A DNA stretch of 64,000 bases from Siphonodentalium dalli (lineage: Eukaryota; Mollusca; Scaphopoda; Gadilida; Siphonodentaliidae), in NCBI GenBank assembly GCA_032622095.1, contig CP136061.1:173933692-173997691 (forward strand). Reading direction: 5' to 3'. Shown piece by piece: positions 59,046 to 64,000 of the stretch (position 1 is its first letter; each line of letters opens with the position of its first letter). Below the pieces are notes generated by a model. That model ran no database searches. It was not told where the DNA came from and was given only the letters and a program-made list of their open reading frames with translations. A program made the translations under genes and the position numbers.

Positions 59046-59962
59046 TATACCCCCGCAACGAAGTTGTGGGGGGTATACTGGAATCAGCTTGTCCGTCCAT
59101 CGTCCGTCCGTCTGTCGTCCGTCTAGCCGTGGACACAAATTTGTCCAGAGTTTTTCTCAGTCATTTTATGATCATTTTCAGTGAAATTTGGCACAATCAC
59201 CATGGGAACCTGTGCACCTGCGATTATGATGTCTGTCGGACTATTTTCGGTGGAGTTATCCCCTTTTTTCGACTTAGAAACTTTTCGCAACATGTATAAT
59301 TTTGTCCGAGCTTTCATTCCTACATTTTTAGGTCAATATTTTTAAAACTTGGCACAGATATTTAGTACCATGGAAACATCTGCACCTGCGATTATGATGT
59401 CTGTCCAACATTTTTTGGTGGAGTTATCCCCCTTTTTCAACACAAATTTCTCCAGATTTTTCTCAGTCATTTTATGATCATTTTCAGTGAAACTTGGCAC
59501 AAACACCATGGGAACCTGTGCACCTGCGATTATGATGTCTGTCGGACTTTTTTCGGTGGAGTTATCCCCTTTTTTTCGACTTAGAATTTTTTTAGCAACA
59601 TGCATAATTCAGTCGGAGCTTTTATTCCTACATTTTTGGGTCAATTTTTTAAAAACTTGCCACAGATATTTAGTACCATGGAAACCTGTGCACCTGCGAT
59701 TATGATGTCTGTCAGACTTTTTTCGGTGGAGTTATCCCCTATTTTTCACTTAGAAAATGTTCGCAACATGTATAATTTTGTCCGAGCTTTTATTCCTACA
59801 TTTTTAGGTCAATGTTTTTAAAACTTGGCACAGATATTTACTACCATGGGTAACTGTGCACCTGCGATTATGATGTCTGTCCGACAATTTTTGGTGGAGT
59901 TATCCCCCTTTTTCGACTTAGAACATTTTCGCAACATCCATTGGGACAGTCACACCTCTAGT
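59046..59962 (+). repeat. GTCCGTCC-headed repeat, copy 3 (longest)
   Basis: The head is ATACCCCCGCAACGAAGTTG, then GGGGGGTATACTGGAATCAG and GTCCGTCCATCGTCCGTCC. About four units of ~170-240 bp follow, with CCATGGGAACCTGTGCACCT, GCGATTATGATGTCTGTC and TCCGAGCTTTTATTCC. The end is CATTGGGACAGTCACACCTC. The frames in it (for example 59342-59605 minus) are unit artefacts. Confidence 0.85.
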
Positions 59963-61062
59963 TTAGCACCTTTAGTCTAGTTTGCTTTTCTAAACTGACA
60001 AATTTGTACTAAAGCCAATTTAAAGTCTTTTGATGTGGAATTGTTCGTAGAACAACAGATTTGAAATCAGCTTTGGTGAATATATTTGAGAGTTGTTCAC
60101 ACTTAGCACAATTTTCTTCCTAACAGCTGATTATATGGTCTATGGAGCATTGGATCCTGACAAATTTGGTAACATGGCAATTTTTTGTGTCATTCTGTGT
60201 GGCAGGAGCATGGGGAAAAAATATCCAAATTCTGCTAAAATTAGCTTTGGGAAATACTCTGGATTCAAGTTGGCATCCAAGATTGCTATCAATAACTCTG
60301 TTCTTCTAAATATATCTGATAAATTGTACACATTAGATCAGAACTGTTACTGTGATCATATCTCATACAATTGTGTTCATCTTCATAACATAATACCCTA
60401 AGCTGACCCCCATTACAACATGCTTGTCAAAATGGCCACCGTTAACTTCAAAAAAGAGACCCTCCAATTTTCAGAAATTTCAGAAATTTCCAGTGTAAAC
60501 AGAATATTTTATAGTTTCTCTCAAAATGTATTATCAAACAATAGAAGAGATATAAAGAAATATTACATAAACTAAAATGTATTCATTTTGGGACCAATAT
60601 GGTCACAAAATTTAAGATGGGTGCCAATATGGTAGCCGAGGTGTATATAAATGGTGAACATTTGTCATATCTCGCATAAATATCATTGTCACCATAGCGA
60701 TTACTCATGAATAATCACTTTGTTTCTTCATATGTATGCTACCTTACTCGCAGTGTTAACACTCAAGCTGGTCTCATAAACTTGAGATAATATGGTATCC
60801 AAGCTGGTCTCCGTTTTCTTTGCTAATATGCACTGGATTTGTTTTATCTGTCGCTGGGAAATGGACTTATCTGATAATAACTTGTATTGGGTCATATAAT
60901 TCCAAACAATAAGTACTCTCGCTGCAAAATGGTAGCTACAATTCGGAAGTGAGATATATGACAGATATTCAATTGTCTAAGCTCATATTTTCCCTTTGTG
61001 ACCAGATATATGTACTTTCAATTTTACCGCTAAAGGAAGCCCTCCACTGAACTATATTAATA
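59963..61062. other. Intron 7 stretch, nothing recognised
   Basis: Contains AAAATGGCCACC and GGTGCCAATATGGTAGCC phrases resembling family D text near 60430-60640. The frame at 60093-60401 has no midasin or other resemblance. Confidence 0.4.
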
Positions 61063-61204
61063 GTTATCTTCGGCAACATCGGAGGTGCATGGAGATTTAA
61101 TACCTGTATGTCGATTTTGAACCCCGAGGCGGAGCCGAGGGGTTCAAAAAGAGACATCCAGGTATTAAAATCTCCATGTACCCCACGTTGTTGCCGGAGA
61201 TAAC
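61063..61204. repeat. 142 bp imperfect palindrome
   Basis: The left arm GTTATCTTCGGCAACA...GCATGGAGATTTAATACCTG is mirrored by CAGGTATTAAAATCTCCATG...TGTTGCCGGAGATAAC. The centre is GAACCCCGAGGCGGAGCCGA GGGGTTC. 61213-61235 and 61484-61540 form another inverted pair around GTCCCCACA/TGTGGGGAC and CATGTCTCC/GGAGACATG, so the whole 61063-61550 may be one foldback MITE. Confidence 0.8.
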
Positions 61205-61550
61205 GATTTTGTCCCCACAACAATAACCATGTCTCCTTAATTTAAGTGTGTTTTTCATAGGTTATCCGATTAATTCACACCAATAAGAATAATTCAGTAG
61301 CTGATCTAAGGACCCGGCGTCAGGTGACGTCAAATTCGTCATGCGAGAGCAACGTCACGATTGGTGGAAACTGCCAGTTCAAGGGTCATTCATATACACC
61401 CGATGTTTCACGTGCTAATATACCCCCGATGTTTGGCGCACATTCTCTTATACCCCGCTGTCAAGGGTGATGGGAGACATGGTGATTTAAACGTGGCGTT
61501 GTAGCCAATCAGATTGCTAGTTACAACCGGATGTGGGGACAAGGATATTT

Positions 61551-63019
61551 ATCCCACCTTGTAAAACCACTGGAGGAAAGGGGTTAACTTTTAGTTGCCT
61601 ACCACCGGTTCGCTCTACAATGTACCTGCACAGATTAGCAACGCATGAGTGGTCCCAGTGTATAACAGGCTGTACTCTATTGTAATGTCTTAGTTTTATC
61701 TTGAACGATTCTAATGGAGTATCTTTCTGATTTTTGAGTTTCTCAACTCAAAATTTATTAATTTGATACAAACACTAGCTCTATTTTGTCATCTACACCG
61801 TTTGTTTATAATTATTGGCTTGAATCCATGGAACGTTCTGTTTCATAGACACAAATGTTCCCATTTTCAAAAAGCCGATATGAAATAATTGCGTCTAAAT
61901 TCGGTAAAGTCTGATAAATTAGCTGTAGACGGCCATCGTGACAATGACTAAAGATGCACATAGATTACTTTGAGGTCCATCTATTGAATTATTGTGGAAC
62001 CTATATGGTATGATTGTATGAACACGGACGCCTCGTAGTCTGCTACGTGAAGTCTCCTAAATGCAGGGGGTATCTTTCAATAATTTCATTGCTAGTTTAT
62101 CTACATACTGTGCTTTTCCCATAGTGATTTGAATATTATGTTTCAATGCTGTCAAGCTCAAAGCATTTATATTGCATGTAAGTTGTAACCAGTCTGTTGG
62201 TTAGTAGACAACTTGATTGGTTTCTCAGAACAGAAATGTTTCATGGCTAATAATACGATTGTAGTTCCACTCATAGTAGACCATTCCGCGGTTACAATAA
62301 ATTAGTGTCTTTTATTAGCCGGCCACTAGAGCAGGCTGTTAATTAGCTTGTTTTATCACTGGAAGGTAGGGGTTCTTTTCGATCAAAGCCACATTGCATA
62401 TATATAGGCATGTAACATGAAACATAACCTATAACATATAACATAAAAATGGGATGTTATTAAAAGCAAAACCTCGACCCATCTGACATTTGTAGAGATA
62501 CTGTTATCTAAATCAAGTGAATTCAATGCCATTAAATTTTTTCTTTCATTGCATCCGGATCATTTATAACGTGGTATATGTGGATTAAGAAACATGATAA
62601 CTGATGTATAACATCACAGAGTAGACAATACAAGGCCATATTATACCAAATCAGTTATGGTATTGGGAAAGGATTACTATCATTTGTTGGCCATTACTCA
62701 TTGTTACAGGCAAACATAAACTGTGTGATTTCCGCCCCTTAGGTAATTTAGACATGCATCCCGTGATTCTGAATAAAGGTATCAATTGTTCGAGAGTATA
62801 GGGCCTAGCAAATTGTGTGTAAACACCAAATCAAACTCCATGTCCCATACTCGATCAACATACAGGGAACGGTATGGTTGAAAACTTCATTTACCATGCC
62901 TATCATGATTATTATTGGAAGGTCAAATATATATAATACCCACTCCCCAGCCCTCCTCTTCAATGCACGACTTATGGTTTATTTAAGTTGGTGAAAATTA
63001 CTGATGATTTTTCAAAACC
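61551..63019. other. Intron 7 stretch, nothing recognised
   Basis: No gene; the following midasin exon was searched for here without success. Confidence 0.4.
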
Positions 63020-63320
63020 ATGCGTGGCCATCATTTTAACACGGAAAAACCACGGTTGATCTCGCCGTGTTCTTAGCATGGTCAATTTAGGCAAAATGGC
63101 CAGCGTGTTCAAAAACGGTCTGAACACGTAATGTACATGCCATGGTCATCACTTGTTCACGCCATGGTCATCCGTGTTGAAATCGTGTTCTCACCGTGGT
63201 CATTTTGCATGCCGTGGTAATCCATGTTGAAGTCGTGTTCATGTCGTGGTAATCCGTGATCATGCCATGGTCATCCATGTTAATGACGTGGTCATCCGTG
63301 TTTACGCCGCGGTCTTCATC
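63020..63320. repeat. Degenerate short tandem repeats (CATGGTCATCCGTGTT)
   Basis: About ten variants of CATGGTCATCCGTGTT alternating with GTGTTCATGCCGTGG phrases, spaced about 20-40 bases. Similar phrases recur at 63535-63560 and 63960-64000. The frame crossing them has no protein resemblance. Confidence 0.7.
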
Positions 63321-64000
63321 CCCATGCAGAGCGGCACCTACTCTTTTTGGGGACAGTGCGGGAGGTGTGTATAATCCGCGACATCAAAGGGTTGCCGCAG
63401 TATTACTTGCGGTGGGCTTTTTACGGGTACATTTGGCCCGGATTGATTTCATCAATGAATAAAGAATTGTCAGATAAAATCTTTTATAACATAAAACAAT
63501 TTCCTATATTTAATTATATATATGCATATTTGTTAATCCGTGTCTACGGCCTTGACATCCGTGTCATGTTTTGTTGTGGCATTTTATTTTAGTTGGCATT
63601 AATATTTTCTTGTGTCATATTACATGCACGCAACGTTGTCAGTAGTTTGTGCGCCGATATCGTGTTCTAACAAATGGCTGAAAAGTTGGACATAACATTA
63701 CAAATATTCATAAGTTAAAATTTTGAATAAATGTTCAAAAGGTAACTAAAGTTTTAAATATCAATTTTTTTATTTTTTTTTTTGAAAACTCTTTAGTCAA
63801 AATTTATAAATGAAATTTAATTGTTCCAAATTAATTTAAAGTGCTCATTTTCAACAATGAATACAATTTCAAGAATTGTCTGTTAAAATCTTGTATTATC
63901 TAAGTAATTTCATATATATGCACATATGCATATTTTATAACACACACAATATAACATATGTGTTCACGCCCTATTAATCATTGTCTACGGTGTTTACATC
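63321..64000. repeat. Two diverged copies of an AT-rich unit
   Basis: TCAATGAATAAAGAATTGTC with AAAATCTTTTAT and ATATATGCATATTTGTTAAT (63450-63540) is echoed at 63855-63945 (AATGAATACAATTTCAAGAA, AAAATCTTGTAT, ATATGCATATTTTATAA), each followed by GTGTCTACGG or TGTCTACGGTG. No gene. Confidence 0.6.

Noticed and set aside
60093-60401. A 102-codon frame after a possible acceptor CTAACAG
   Set aside because: The translation has no midasin resemblance and does not fit the next expected segment; no donor-supported exon model works.
62708-62745. Possible midasin exon starting GCAAACATAAACTG after TTACAG
   Set aside because: The translation does not match the expected FAGKxGFITLRDLFRW region and soon meets no conserved text.
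1-64000. tRNA, rRNA or other structural RNA genes
   Set aside because: No cloverleaf with A/B box sequences or rRNA core was noticed on reading either strand; a tRNAscan/Infernal run would be decisive.

Overview
This is animal nuclear DNA: AT-rich, sparse in exons, with large GT-AG introns full of transposons. Seven exons on the + strand join without a frameshift or stop into 317 codons that I recognise as part of midasin (MDN1/Rea1), the six-module AAA+ ATPase of large ribosomal subunit assembly. They give the end of one AAA module (probably AAA1) and all of the next (probably AAA2, with Walker A, Walker B, sensor 1 and the arginine-finger stretch). The gene runs in from the left and off the right; the exon after 58871 was not found. 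The repeat types (satellite-like tandem cores with 'ATGGCCGCCAGCAGCCATC' units, GTCCGTCC-headed repeats, L1/Tx1-like LINEs, many TIR elements) suggest a lophotrochozoan, most likely a bivalve or other mollusc; that is an inference.

Layout. Intron 1 (77-18991) holds a 13.9 kb element with long inverted termini (600-14542). Inside it lie two alternating repeat families (1555-3659), a small TIR element carrying a broken 184-codon gene (3919-5164) and a second inverted-repeat unit (7549-12844). To its right are a GTCCGTCC-headed repeat, a foldback element split by a hAT-type insertion, and a tandem-core repeat. Intron 2 holds partial copies of several of these, including the empty version of the hAT site. 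Intron 3 (20974-25953) holds a damaged copy of family A, itself split by a hAT-type element and apparently inserted into a family B copy. Intron 4 contains a 925 bp hAT-type element with a perfect 8 bp target duplication.

Intron 5 (28428-45585) contains a four-level nest: a GTCCGTCC-type repeat is split by an L1/Tx1-like LINE; the LINE ORF1 is split by a 6.3 kb foldback element with CCGG duplication; that element contains a tandem-core repeat and a piggyBac-type MITE. Intron 6 (45703-58724) is almost filled by an 11.5 kb family A element with TTA duplication. It contains a second LINE whose reverse transcriptase is split, exactly at a TTA, by a 4.9 kb family B element. Intron 7 (58872 to the end) holds another GTCCGTCC-type repeat, a strong palindrome and degenerate short repeats.

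The most useful results are the transposons whose ends can be fixed to the base by target duplications, paralogous empty sites or restored host reading frames; families A and B, which share a terminal sequence and a TTA target but carry different arrays of short subterminal motifs; and the unrecognised gene remnant between inverted repeats at 3919-5164. No tRNA, rRNA, CRISPR or bacterial-type system was seen.
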